A stretch of 64,000 bases of DNA from Ailanthus altissimus (Eukaryota; Streptophyta; Magnoliopsida; Sapindales; Simaroubaceae). The translations under genes were made by a program, and so were the position numbers. Shown piece after piece: positions 49,776 to 61,296 of the stretch. The notes beneath the pieces were generated by a model that worked only from the letters and a program-made list of their open reading frames with translations, was not told where the DNA came from and made no database searches. The DNA is taken from contig OX327690.1 in NCBI GenBank assembly GCA_946807835.1, forward strand, positions 30,164,501-30,228,500, written 5' to 3'. The number at the start of each line of letters is the position of its first letter. Position 1 is the first letter of the stretch.

Positions 49776-51306
49776 TATTGAGGTACTTTTTTGATTAATT
49801 GTGGTTGTAGTTTATGACTAATAATGGTATATTTGAAATATAAAAAATAATTGAGGTGTTTGTTGGTATTTATGTAATTTTTTCTCGTGTTAGAGGAGTT
49901 TTGTTCATCTACAATGAATGTAGTTTTGTCTATTTTAATGAGGTTAGTTTTTCTTTCGTGTGAGGTTATGTTTCCTTCTATGTGAGGTTAGGTCTTCTCC
50001 ATCGTAAATGAGGGTAGTGATCCTTTTCGGGATTGTCCTCTATTAAGGGGTTATTATATCTCTCTATAGGAGAGTTACAGGTTCGGGCGAACCATTAGAG
50101 ACTTAACTAATCTTTGTGTAATATATCAATAATATTTTAATTTTATATCAAGAGTCCTATGATATAATATTATTGATTCATTTAATGATATTGCATTAAT
50201 GACAATTAAAAAAAATTATATTTTTTTATGAGATATACTTTAGTATATCGAATGAAGTACAATCATTTAATCGGTCGTGTTACAACACGTGTATTCTCGT
50301 TTATCATATCAACTAACTTATTTATTAATTTTTAACATAAATACATGTAAAAATTATCATACAAATAATGCGATATCTCTAACGTATTAAAGTGTTTCTC
50401 AAAGTAGACATATTCGCTAATTTATAAATATATTAATTAAACAAATCTCAATAAATATGTAAAAACTTAAAATGAAAATGAATAATTAATCATTTTTAAT
50501 GATTAAATTTAATAAAATTAACCAAACCGTACTTGTGTACGGATCAATACTTTACCTCACCCAATTTTGTATCACAAAAGAGAGAGTTGCAAGTATTTCT
50601 AAAAATTTGAGTAATTTATCCAAATATTTGCAGTTTGCTAACGTACTGCCGGCCTTTACTTTTTAAGTGAAAAAAAATACAGGCCTTCAGTTATATGGGC
50701 CGGGCCCAAGACAGAACTGCCACCTTTTACATTTTGTGCATTCTACACGTGGTGAATGAATAAAACGTTATCAGCCGTTGGATCAAAGAGGGGAAGAGCA
50801 TCATCATCCGGCGACCCGCAGTCGCCAACAACATCCTGCAGTTGTTGACCCACCCTACTAGTTCTCATCCAACGGTTCAAAGTCAAAAAGAAAACAAGAA
50901 ACCCTCTCCGATTGACTATTATACCCCCGGTTTTCTCTCCTTATCCACCTACTTTGCGAAGAAAACGAAGGGGACCAGTGACGGGCAACATCGTAAATTA
51001 AAGAAAAACCACTTTGCTTCTGCTGCTAAAGATAAGACAGTTTTATTTCGGTTCGCCTCTTTTTCTCTTTTTGAATGGTAACTTTATCCTCCCTCATCTG
51101 CATCTGTACTTTAACTTTAATTAATTTACACTTTTACCCCCCACCTCTCACCGCAAAGTAGTAAATTAAACTCGCTGCAAGAAAGCAAAAAGGAAACTCG
51201 CGTGGATTCCAATTACACCCCTCCTCAATCGAGAGGGATAAAAAGGGTATTGCAGTAGAAATTTAAATGACACAAAAGCGAGGGGCATTTTGGACTTTTG
51301 AAGGGA

Positions 51307-51309
<3 letters not shown>

Positions 51310-51340
<31 letters not shown>
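51310..51340 (+). repeat. (GA)n microsatellite in the SWIB gene leader
   Basis: About 15 AG repeats, roughly 150 bp upstream of the ATG. GA tracts are common in plant leaders and can bind GAGA-binding (BBR/BPC) factors; that role is inference. Confidence 0.7.
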
Positions 51341-51343
<3 letters not shown>

Positions 51344-51487
51344 GTGGAGGAAGAGAGAGAAAGACAGATAGCAGAGGTTGTGTTCGCGTTTGCGTTTGTG
51401 TTTGTGTGTTTTGTGTTGTGTCGTTTTTTTCAGTTAATTTTTATATGCAGAACGAAGAGAGCAGCAAAATTACTTATTAACTAAAAA

Positions 51488-53948
51488 ATGGTATCGGACC
51501 AAGAGATAGCAAAAGGCGTGGAGACCCTGCTCCGACAGTCCGACCCAAACGCAATCACTTCGTTAAACGGCGTCGTACAGCAGCTGGAGGCGAAGCTAGG
51601 GCTCGACTTGTCTCACAAGGCCGGGTTCATCAGGGACCAGATCAGCCTCCTCCTCCGGTCGCATCCGACGCCGCAAGTTGTAACAACCACTCAACAGCTG
51701 CAACCGCAACAACTCGGGCCAAAAGACCATTTTGCCCTCCAGCATCACCCGCAATTTGCTTTACCGCCACAGCAATTTTCTCCCCGTTTTGCGCTCCACC
51801 ACCACCACCACCACCCTCCTCAGCAGCAACACTTTCAGCAGTTCCCTCAGGAACTGAACTTCCGCCAGCCTCACCCGTCGCCGGCTGCGGCGCAGCAGCA
51901 ACAGCGGCCGCAGTTGCAGCCGCATTCCAACACAACGAAAGCTGAGGCGCATCCTCAAATTTCGGCTGAAGTGCCTAAAGAAAGGTATGGGCTTTTTGTC
52001 ATTTTCATATGTTCAGTTACTTGTTTGGTCGTGTCTTCTTCCAAAGTTTTGTCCTTTTCGGGATTTGCCTGCGTCAATTTTAGGATTAGCTTGTAATTTC
52101 TATTTTTGATTTAAAAAAAATTCCTTTTGGGTTAAATTTAGGGTTATGTTTACATCAAGGGAAAAAAGAAAATGTTTTATTGCTTTAATTTTTTTTTCAT
52201 GTTGTAGAGAAAATTTGGAGTTGGTATTTTAAATAAATAACTTTCATTTTTAACTTGTTTGTGCATTTTTAAAAAAATATAAAATTTAACGTTTGCTGTT
52301 GTCCTTTTTTATCAGTAGCATAATATAATATAATGCTCAAAAGGTTTATGATAATATACGTACACTGAGAAGTGATGGTGGGGAAATTGGGATTTTTAAG
52401 AACGTTATAGTAGTTTTACTGCTAAATTTGTTGCCTTATTGGAGATTTCAACCTTTTCTCTGTTTAAGGGTATCTTAATTTAATAAAGATTGACTGGTTT
52501 TGATGTCTGGTTCATGAAGAATTTATCGGATCTTGTGCTTACTAAACTTTTCATTATGATTGTCACTTTCTGCCATTTATCATCCCTTACTAAGGCTGGG
52601 CAAGAGAAAATTCTTATCTTTATTTATATTTGTAAAGTTTTATGCAATTTTGATTTGTATATATATTTAGCACTGATTTGTATATATATTTAGCACAATT
52701 GTAGATACTATGCGTCCTAATATGTTTGACAGTTGTATCTACTGATTTGCAAATGCTTTGTCACTTTGCAGGGAGAGTGTATGAGCTTGATGAATGATCT
52801 GATAGAATTCTATTTGTGATAATTTTATTGCAGTGCTCCGGTTGTGGTTGGAGCCAAAAGACGAGGTGGTCCAGGAGGTTTGAACAAAGTTTGTGGTGTC
52901 TCACCTGAACTTCAGGCCATTGTTGGTGAACCAGCTATGCCAAGGACTGAGGTCATTATTCCCAGATCAATTAAGATGATTACAAGATTCATTGTATAGT
53001 TGTTCTAGAGTATATATTTTTTTTCTCTTTAGAATTTTGAAGCCTCTTCTCTGCTTTATTTGATTCAGATTGTGAAGCAGCTGTGGGCATACATAAGGAA
53101 AAACAACCTCCAAGATCCTAGTAACAAGAGAAAGATAATTTGTGATGATGCCCTGCGTGTGGTGTTTGAGACAGACTGCACCGACATGTTTAAGATGAAC
53201 AAGTTACTAGCAAAACATATTATTCCACTTGAACCAACAAGTATGTAATGCAGCATCATGTGCTACTAATTTGTTGTATAAGGACTTCTATTAAGTCATT
53301 TTCTTCTCTTGTAAATGTCCTCAGAGGAATCTTCTAAACGATTCAAGGCAGATGCTGACTCCACAACTGAAACTACAGAATCTGGTCCATCTCCTATAAT
53401 AATATCTGAAGCACTGGCCAAATTTTTGGGCACTGGAGGAAGGGAGATGCTTCAAGCAGAAGCCACAAAACGTGTTTGGGAGTACATAAAAGTTAACCAT
53501 TTGGAGGTGGGTTGCCGGTGCACAACCTTGTGTTACTTTTGTTATCTTGAATTTAATTTAGTTGGGCACTTGGAATTCTTTTGTCTAAACTCTGGCATAC
53601 ATCTCTGAGCTCTATCCTGTTGAACTTTGACTTTAGTTCCCTCTCTTTTCTTTTGCCCTAAATTTAGTTCCCTCAGGATGGTAACCTGTTTCTGTTCCTT
53701 CTCCATTTTTTACTGTTTTTCTATGTCAATATTTTAGTAGATTATCCATTTTAAATAATTCCAGATCTGGTGGGACAAAGTCATTGGCTTTAACTTTCAG
53801 TGGTTTTATTTTGTGCTTTTAGGATCCACTAAATTCAATGGTGATATTATGTGACGAAAAGCTTCGTGAGCTTCTTGGATGTGAAAGCATCTCTGCTCTG
53901 GGAATACAAGAGATGCTAGCACGCAATCACTTTTTCAGGAAGTCATGA
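51488..53948 (+). CDS. DEK-C and double SWIB/MDM2 domain protein, 5 exons
   Basis: Probably a nuclear chromatin protein; SWIB domains occur in SWI/SNF subunits. Exons: 51488-51984, 52834-52951, 53069-53240, 53325-53506, 53823-53948. The total is 1095 nt (364 aa), GT-AG, phases consistent. Residues 1-57 form a DEK-C-like helical domain (MVSDQEIAKGVETLLRQ, LEAKLGLDLSHKAGFI). Residues 60-160 are Gln/His/Pro-rich, including HHHHHH. The first SWIB domain is at about 178-257 (GLNKVCGVSPELQAIVGEP, LWAYIRKNNLQDPSNKRKII) and the second at about 286-362 (ALAKFLGTGGREML, VWEYIKVNHLEDPLNSMVI, FFRKS). The start is the first ATG after the (GA)n leader. Intact. Confidence 0.93.
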
Positions 53949-56046
53949 TGTCTGATAGTGTTCACTGGTTAGTATAAACTTTTTAAACGTTCATTTTTAT
54001 GTGGGTGCACATTTCATATGTAGTTTTGTTTTTTGTGTTTTGTTACATCAAGCCTATAAGATTTTGTGAGATGCAAATATAAGTGAGATTTGACTTTTGA
54101 CTTTTTATGGAAACTTGATCTCCTTAACAATTAGCTATCACTCTTAAACATATATCTTTTGTTAATTTAGGCCATAGTTAAAATGTCTTCTAACTCGGAT
54201 GTTTCTATTTTTTTCGCCTCACTAAATGTGGCGTGAATGCAAACTGACATTTTGCTATTGCTCCTATTTCTTGACCTAAGAACCTCAATTGGCCATGTCT
54301 TGTTACTTGATCTGACAACCTCAGTTACACAGTAGGTGAATTTCAGTAGTCATCTATTCAACTGTATAGTGTCAGATCAAGAAGTTACTGCTTCTACGAG
54401 ATCTAATTTGTTTCCATAGTGATGTGAGCCTTTGCGAATTTATGCATTTTATAATTTGTTTTGCTCTACACCCTGCCCATTTCCTTTGTAAATTTGAGTT
54501 TGTGTGTGCATTTATTTGATTTAGTTCCATCTTATTCTTGCAGGTGCAGAAGACTTTGTGATCTGGTCACTTCTGATGGTAGAACAGATAGTGAAGACCT
54601 TTCCTTCTTTCTTTTTTTTTGTGTGCATTTGACATGGTTAGATAAGTGATGTTATAACTACTTGTTTATTTGTGATTAGAATGAGAATGTACACCACTGG
54701 CCAATGGTGAGGATATGTTGTAGTTATTCCATTGCCGTGGTTTTAGGTTTCCACGCTAATTTCACCATCGTCTTCTCTTCCCCTCTCTAACTGCAAAAAA
54801 TAGACTGAACGAAATCAGAATGGAATGATAAAGCCCCAATATTTATTAGGAGCAATTTGATTATATCATTTGCTTGTTTGAGACTTGTTGCAGGTTGCAG
54901 AAACGCCAAATTTAAGATTATAATGTACAACCCTTAGATTAACAGTCGAATAAGGTCATGATTTGCTGAGGGAAACAGGTTCATTTTGTAATATTGAATT
55001 GATCAGCGGGGACAGAACCATGGAGGCTAAAAAGGTGGTTTATGAGAGTTGATTAAAATTGTTGAATATGTTTGGTGATTAGGTCAACGGTCTCTTTCCT
55101 AACCTCAAATCCTTTATTTTATGTTGACCCTTGGTGGTTTGTTCAATTACAAGTAATGTTTGTAAATAAGATTTACAGTGTCAAAAGTGCTTTTTTGTAT
55201 CTGCTTTTCACATTTCCAGTTTCTCGTGGTAGGTCTGGCATGATTTAGGGTCATTTGATATAGTGATGTCGTGCCTTTGAAGTCACAGCTATTATAATGA
55301 AAATAGACGAGTATTTGTTAAACTCTAATCGTTGCATATACTAGACGGGTCCTTAGTCTTTTCTAATTGTAAGCTGATGCAGTTGGTGATTGTGTAAAAA
55401 TTAAATCGTAAATTTCTTGCATGAATCATGATCTGATATTCTCATAGCTTAATAGGATCCAGGTTTTGAAAATAATAGAATTACAGTCAATTGGACATTT
55501 TACAAGAGCTAAGCATGCCCATTATTGCCATCAAATTCCCCATTATTTTTCAGCTCAAAACCAGAAAAAGAAGAAAAACAAACAAAAAGAAAAATTAATA
55601 CTACCAAGAAATTCACATTTATTTGAGTGTGTAAGTGAAACTTCAAAGCAAAGCTTGAAATTCCCTGAGCAGTCTCAAGGGTTCAATGCACAACCCCACG
55701 TTCCTGTGACGTTAATTCAATCACTGATGTTATTTACAGGGGATCAGAGTAGTGTATTTTAATTTGTAATGGATCAATTGAGATTGATGTTTTTAAAGAA
55801 AGGGTTTTGGGTATGTATGTTTATATTTTATGATATCACGTTCTTAACACAAAATTTTAATCATTGGATCAATGCGCTTTTGGTGGTTAAGATTAAATCT
55901 CAAGAACGCATTAATTAAATATATTTGATTGAATCTTAATCATTATTAATGTATTCATTTAATAGTTAGAAAATTATGTTGAAATTGTTATTGGTGTATC
56001 CGTGCTAATTGTTACCTCAGAGGCCTCGCTCTATCAGATAAAGTGA
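53949..56046. other. SWIB gene 3' region and spacer
   Basis: Probable 3' UTR, possibly with a downstream intron ending near 54543 (TTCTTGCAG). No second gene seen. Confidence 0.4.
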
Positions 56047-56642
56047 TTAGTTCAAGTAAAAGGTAAAACCTGGTTTCCATGCAACACCAACATCCATTCC
56101 ATCTTGCAAATTTGGCCTCACAATTGACTCGATATTGTTTACGAAGCTTGTGATGAGGCAAGTTACAAACTCCAGCACTTGCTGCAAAATTACCCGAATA
56201 CAATGTTTAGTCACTAAATCTTTTCAGAATCATTTTGCTCGAACGTAGATTGCCCGTGAGCGTAAAGTACATTCACGACCATTTTGATTCATTTTTGTTT
56301 ATATGAATTTGCCTACATGCATGCAGTACCTTTTTCTCTTGGGAGAACGTGAAGAAATTGCAGATGCATCGGCATTCATCACAAATTATATCTGATAATT
56401 CGGGTACATTTTGGTTCTTGATTGCAGAGTAAAGCTTGAGAGGTACTGTTTCTGAAGCTCGGCGATCTTCTTCTTCTTCCTGATCCTGATTGTGATGCGT
56501 TCTTGGCATCAAATGGCACAAAAGAAACACATCTCCTACTTGAAAAAGAGCTTGTTTTGATCACATGATGTTGATGTGAAAATGGTGAAGGGGAGAAGTT
56601 GCTTGAAACACAAGCAGTTTTGAATTGCATTGCGGGCGCCAT
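56047..56642 (-). pseudogene. NTF2-like (SnoaL fold) gene relic, frameshifted and truncated
   Basis: From the ATG at 56642 a Ser/Arg-rich, transit-peptide-like start (MAPAMQFKTACVSSNFSPSP) is open, but the conserved domain lies in another frame: RRASETVPLKLYSAIKNQNV, LSDIICDECRCICNFFTF, then EKK at a GTACTG donor (56330). A second exon (56181-56047) continues in phase with QVLEFVTCLITS, NNIESIVRPNLQDGMDVG and VAWKPGFTFYLN, then stops. The domain normally continues for about 50 more residues. The frame change falls at or before a GAA-repeat near 56490. A plastid NTF2-like protein is the probable ancestor. A short product from the ATG at 56509 cannot be excluded. Confidence 0.6.
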
Positions 56643-57724
56643 GCATTAAACTCCAAGCTAAGAATCTTCTTTCTGTAGTTACAAGTCCATCCCATGCATG
56701 GCATGCTTATATATAAATTGTTATACGAACGAGTTATATATATAGTAGGTTATTCATCACAACTTAAGAATTTGTTTGATGTAAAATGGTTCAATACTTT
56801 AAAAAGTTCTTTAATCTCTATTTTTAAAAGTTGAACTTCTTGCAATAGAGATAAAATCACATTTTTAATCTCAAATATTCTTTTTTTTTAATTACATTTA
56901 CTTAAATGATTAATGATAAAGAATTTATAATATAATTCTCTACTAAAGTGGAGGTTGCAAGTTGATTACCCCATCCCTAAGTAAAAAAAATAAAAAATTA
57001 TTTTCAATCAAACACCTAAAAAAGATTTGTGGAGGTCCTAAATTTAATTCCCCTCTCCCTCAACTCAATATATATATATATATATATATATTATTTACAA
57101 ATAAACACCTGAAAAAGGTAAAATATTTAACCTTAAGAAAAAAGTCTCAATTTCTCCCTCCCCAAGTTAAAAAAAAAAATTCTTTTTTTATTTACAATCA
57201 AATGCCTAAAAAAATTTAGGTTAATCATTTGACATTATAAAAAAATTAGCCTATAGAAAAATATACCGAACAAACTCTTAAGTGAGTTTTATTTCTATGA
57301 CCTGAATTTATGTTAAGATTAATAAAGTATAATTAATTAATACATTTTATGTAAATTATCACATTATTTGGGGCGTTTTATCCAAATGATGAAATGAATA
57401 ACCATAAAATTTTCTCAAAAAAAAAATTCACCATAAAATATGACTATGAATCATAATCAAAATACATAATCAAATAATTATTATCTCATAAATTAATGGC
57501 CAACTCATTTCATTTATTTCCAACGAAGGAAACGGCACCGTTTAAACCGAAGGCACGGATCAAGACGGCGCGTTTTAGCAACCTCCCCTCTAGCTAAACT
57601 AAAAGACAAAACAACCCCTCCTTCGATACTACCATCCATCTTTTCCGTAACCCGAATCAGAAAAACCTGAATCAAAATCCTAAACACAGAGAGTGGAGAG
57701 ATCGTCAAATCGGAAGCAAAAGCA
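56643..57724. other. Spacer with degenerate ~100-bp tandem repeat and EMC3 promoter
   Basis: At about 56998, 57092 and 57189 the phrase ATTTACAATCAAACACCTAA recurs with A-rich tails and C/T-rich heads (CCCTCTCCCTCAA). It looks like decayed SINE tails in tandem. A (TA)n run lies at 57070-57091. The EMC3 promoter is in the last 250 bp. Confidence 0.5.
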
Positions 57725-60700
57725 ATGGCGGAAGATCTGGTGCTGGACACGGCGATCAGAGACTGGGTGCTGATACCGCTATCGGTGGTGATGGTGCTGA
57801 TCGGCATCCTCCGCTATTTCGTCTCTAAGCTCATGCGCTCCTCTCAAGTCCCCGATCCTAAAATCGTCAAAGAAGGGCAAGCTCCCATAACTCAATCAAC
57901 TCAATCTATCACTTAAATATCTATCTATTTATATCTAATTAATTTAATTTCGAACAGGCAAGTGATAGTTAGGGCGCGGAATTTGCGTGCTGCCGCTAAC
58001 TTTATCCCTCATAAGTCCTTTCGCGCTCGTAGGGTTTATTTCAGCAACGAGGTTCGCTTTTTGACTTTGATTTCTAACTTTTATATGTTATTGTTGAAAT
58101 TTAAATGATTTGTTCTTCTGTTAGTTACTAGTTATGATCAAATTTGATATTTATGACGTTCTTAGAATTGACTACAATTTTAGGGTAAATTGATTAACTT
58201 CACAAAGTTGAAATTTTTGCCAGCGGTTTGATTAGGTAATGTAATTTGTGATTTTGTTGCTGCTGTTGTGTGATATTGAATGTGCTTTGTGGTGTGTGCG
58301 CGTGTGGTGGTAGGAAAATGGGTTGTTGCATGTGCCAAAGGGACAGGAGCAAAATCCGCAGGCGCAAATGTTTTCTGATCCTAACATGGCTATGGATATG
58401 ATGAAGAAAAATCTTTCAATGATCATACCCCAGGTAATGCAAACAGAAGAGTTTTTTCTTTAACTGTTCTTTTGGTTCCATTGATCGGATATATTAACTA
58501 ACAGTTTTTCCGTTTTGGTTTCTTGCTGGCCAGACTCTTACTTTTGCTTGGGTAAACTTTTTCTTCTCTGGGTTTGTTGCAGGTTTGTTCCTTGTGGTTT
58601 ACTTGGTTTTGTTTTATCCGGTTGAGAATCCAGGAGTATAGATAGTGTTGGACTTGTTTATCTAGTTTGAATTTACTATTCTGTTAATGTTTTTTTTGTA
58701 TTTGTAATATTTATCTGATGCCTGCTTATGTTTTATTCTCACAGCCAAGATACCTTTCCCACTGACTCAGAGGTTCAGGTCAATGTTACAAAATGGGATT
58801 GACTTGAGCACTGTTGATGTTAGCTATGTCAGTAGTCGATCATGGTAATTAATGAGAAGCTTCTCTTACTTTGCTTCTTTTGCTTTTCTCTGGACTTGTT
58901 TTAATATCTTGGGCAGCTGTCTGGCTTATTGTCCCGATTATTGACAACTTCTTTATGTTTGATTCAGGTACTTCCTCAATTTGTTTGGACTAAGGGGACT
59001 GTTTAGCCTCATCCTTGGAGAAGAAAATGGTTAGTATTGGATTTTTAATCCTTACATTATGATTTTGGCCGGTTGCTTTTCTTTCTGCAAATTGGAAGCA
59101 CCATAATTTAAATGTAGTTTCTCCTTTTCAACAATGCTTTTAATATTTATTAATTATTAATATGATGCTTTAAATGCAGCTACGGATGATACACAGCGTA
59201 TGATGCAAATGAGTGGGTTCGGCATGGATCCAACCAAGGTATAAACTATAAGTGGTGGTTCTGTATTCAGTTTTGCATGGGTTAATAATTTCTTGCTCTT
59301 TCAGCTTTCTAATATTCTCTCTCTTTTCATTTCATAATGCTCCTTAATGCTCCTCAATCTCTACCTTTTATGACGTAGGATGGACCTTATTAATTAGTTT
59401 TATGTGGGCCAGAGATGTGTTAGTGTTTAATAATTTTTCCAGAAACTAATCGATTGGCAACAGGCACTTTTAACATGCTGAGGTTTTTTCCATGTATTTA
59501 TACCCTAGTATGGTATGTAAAAGAGCAAGTAGAGTTACACACTGCACAGAAAAGATATGACTATATAACTACGTTCTCTAAAAGATGGATATATTTTATG
59601 TTGGTGGCAATGTTTTTATTAGATAACTTGTTACAAGGTACTTTGCAGCTGAATGGTGGTTAAACAACTTGAGTGAAGCAGGAGATTCTTTGTTGTAGGT
59701 TAGGTTGCCTTAGAACGATGCCTTACAGTGTTAAATGTTAGTATAGGACTTGTGGGATCTTGCTGCAAGCATTATGGGCATCTCTGTGGAGAATTTCATT
59801 CTTGTCTATTTTTGGGTCCATCGATCAACTTTCTCTGAGAACCTATGTTACCTTGTCTAAATCGGTACCAACAACTCTCACTTTTCCAGCGGAGAGAACA
59901 CCTGGCACAGTTGCTCACTCTCCTTTCCCACCTCCCTCACAACAAGGTGGATTTCTTGCTTCACTTGCTGACCAAAGGAAATTCCTCATCAGTTTGTCCA
60001 GCTCTTTGAGGATACTTCGAGGGAGTGGAAGAGCTAGGAAAGAATGAACTAGGATTCTTGCTAAAACATGCTTTATAAGAACCAACCTCCCCTGCGAAGG
60101 ATAGTCACTTACTCTCTGCTTGTTGTGAGTCAACAGTGGCATTGTATTATTTGAACCTCCCTCTGGCACCACCTCACCAAGGTGTTGTTTCACACGGTCT
60201 AACTAGCTTGGCTTGTAGAAGTTTTGTGAAGTAAGGCCTTCATTGATTGAAATGGTAGTAGTAAGTCATGTAAAAGTCTCCTGATATGTTTTTATTGCAA
60301 TCAACGAGACCAAGCAAACTGTGATCATGACAATATCAACTTTATGGGGAATATCTGCCTTGACATGGGCTCCAAATGTATGAAGACGCTAGGAAAGGTG
60401 AAGCCTTGTTTAGGAAGGCTCCGGTAAGAGCTCCGAAGTGGGTGAACAACATTCTGCTATTACTTGGGAAACAAAATCTGTATTTTTTGGATTGGTTAGA
60501 TGAGAAGCCCATAAAAGGAGTAATAGGCCTCTTGGCCGAGGAAATGGAATGTGGTTTCTTGACTGGCTGGCCCAATCCACTCATTGTTGGGCCGCACAGT
60601 GTGCAAATGTACACATGCTTAGACATTGCTTATCCCTGATCAATCTTTTGAAGCTCCTTTCCTTAGCAACATTATAAAGTTTTTGTGCTTTAGTGATTTT

Positions 60701-61296
60701 GGCATACACCTTTTTTCGAATGGGATCTTTACTGATACTTTCCTCATATCTGTGTTCTTCTTCCTGTTTTTCTTCAGTTTGATTATGTTTAGCATATTAG
60801 GGCATTGGGAAAGATGTGCATATCCTGAGATGATTAAGTATAGATCTGCCCTCGAGGGCATGGCCTGGCGGCAGGCCTTATGTAAGCCATGTCAAGCCAC
60901 CATGGTTCGAACCTTGGGGGAGGTAGGGGGTAAAACCCTTTGGGCGGTGGCCCGTCCCCCTATCTTTTTGAAAGAAAAAAAAGTATAGATCTGATTGTTC
61001 GTAAATATATGACTTAAATATAATTGATGGGAATATTGGCTGGCATTGTTTTGATTTCTTTTTGATATATTGCTAAAATGTGGAATAGAATAGAAGGCAT
61101 TTTGAATATAACAACCAATTTGTCATCCTGCATGTTGCTTTGCTTCATCTCAATATCTCCTGACAGTGGATTGCATTTTCTGTTTTGTCAGAGTTTGAGT
61201 GCTGAGAAAGACAGTCTTGACATAGTTCAGCATGAATGGGCCCTGCCAAAATTTGAGCAGCGGGCTGAAACAGTATTGAAGAATCTCGTCCGATGA
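57725..61296 (+). CDS. EMC3: ER membrane protein complex subunit 3, 8 exons
   Basis: Core Oxa1/YidC-like subunit of the ER membrane protein complex, which inserts tail-anchored and multi-pass proteins. Exons: 57725-57876, 57958-58051, 58314-58433, 58534-58582, 58745-58844, 58968-59029, 59180-59238, 61192-61296. The total is 741 nt (246 aa). Membrane segments: [20 protein letters not shown] (14-33), [17 protein letters not shown] (123-139) and one near [18 protein letters not shown] (171-188). EMC3 signatures: [46 protein letters not shown]. Intron 1 is GC-AG: exon 1 ends GAAGG before GCAAGC, and only this gives KEGQVIV in phase. Intron 7 (1,953 bp) carries a LINE relic and a SINE. Confidence 0.95.
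59910..60200 (-). mobile_element. LINE-1-type retrotransposon relic in EMC3 intron 7
   Basis: The minus strand encodes [40 protein letters not shown] and [10 protein letters not shown], typical of the region after the reverse transcriptase in plant LINEs. Only about 90 codons remain; no start, endonuclease or RT core is present. It is antisense to EMC3. Confidence 0.7.
60849..60980 (+). mobile_element. tRNA-derived SINE with 13-bp target-site duplication in EMC3 intron 7
   Basis: About 132 bp. It has an A-box-like TGGCCTGGCGGCAGG and a B-box GGTTCGAACCT. Its body is GC-rich (GGGGGAGGTAGGGGGTAAAA) and it ends in an A-rich tail. It is flanked by the perfect direct repeat AAGTATAGATCTG at 60836-60848 and 60981-60993. 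Confidence 0.9.

Larger units (their letters stand above)
47957..51487. other. Large AT-rich spacer and SWIB-gene promoter
   Basis: No gene recognised in 3.5 kb. A 59-bp tandem duplication lies at 49658-49775. A moderately GC-rich stretch at 49380-49640 has no open frame and may be transposon debris. From 50.7 kb the sequence becomes promoter-like for the SWIB gene, with a (GA)n tract at 51310-51340 in the likely leader. Confidence 0.45.

Noticed and set aside
50842..51081. 79-codon ORF upstream of the SWIB gene
   Set aside because: It has no homology and lies in promoter/leader sequence; the conserved protein begins at 51488.
60376..60639. ORFs in EMC3 intron 7 on either strand as a nested gene
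   Set aside because: They are short, lack recognisable domains and sit between a LINE relic and a SINE inside an intron.
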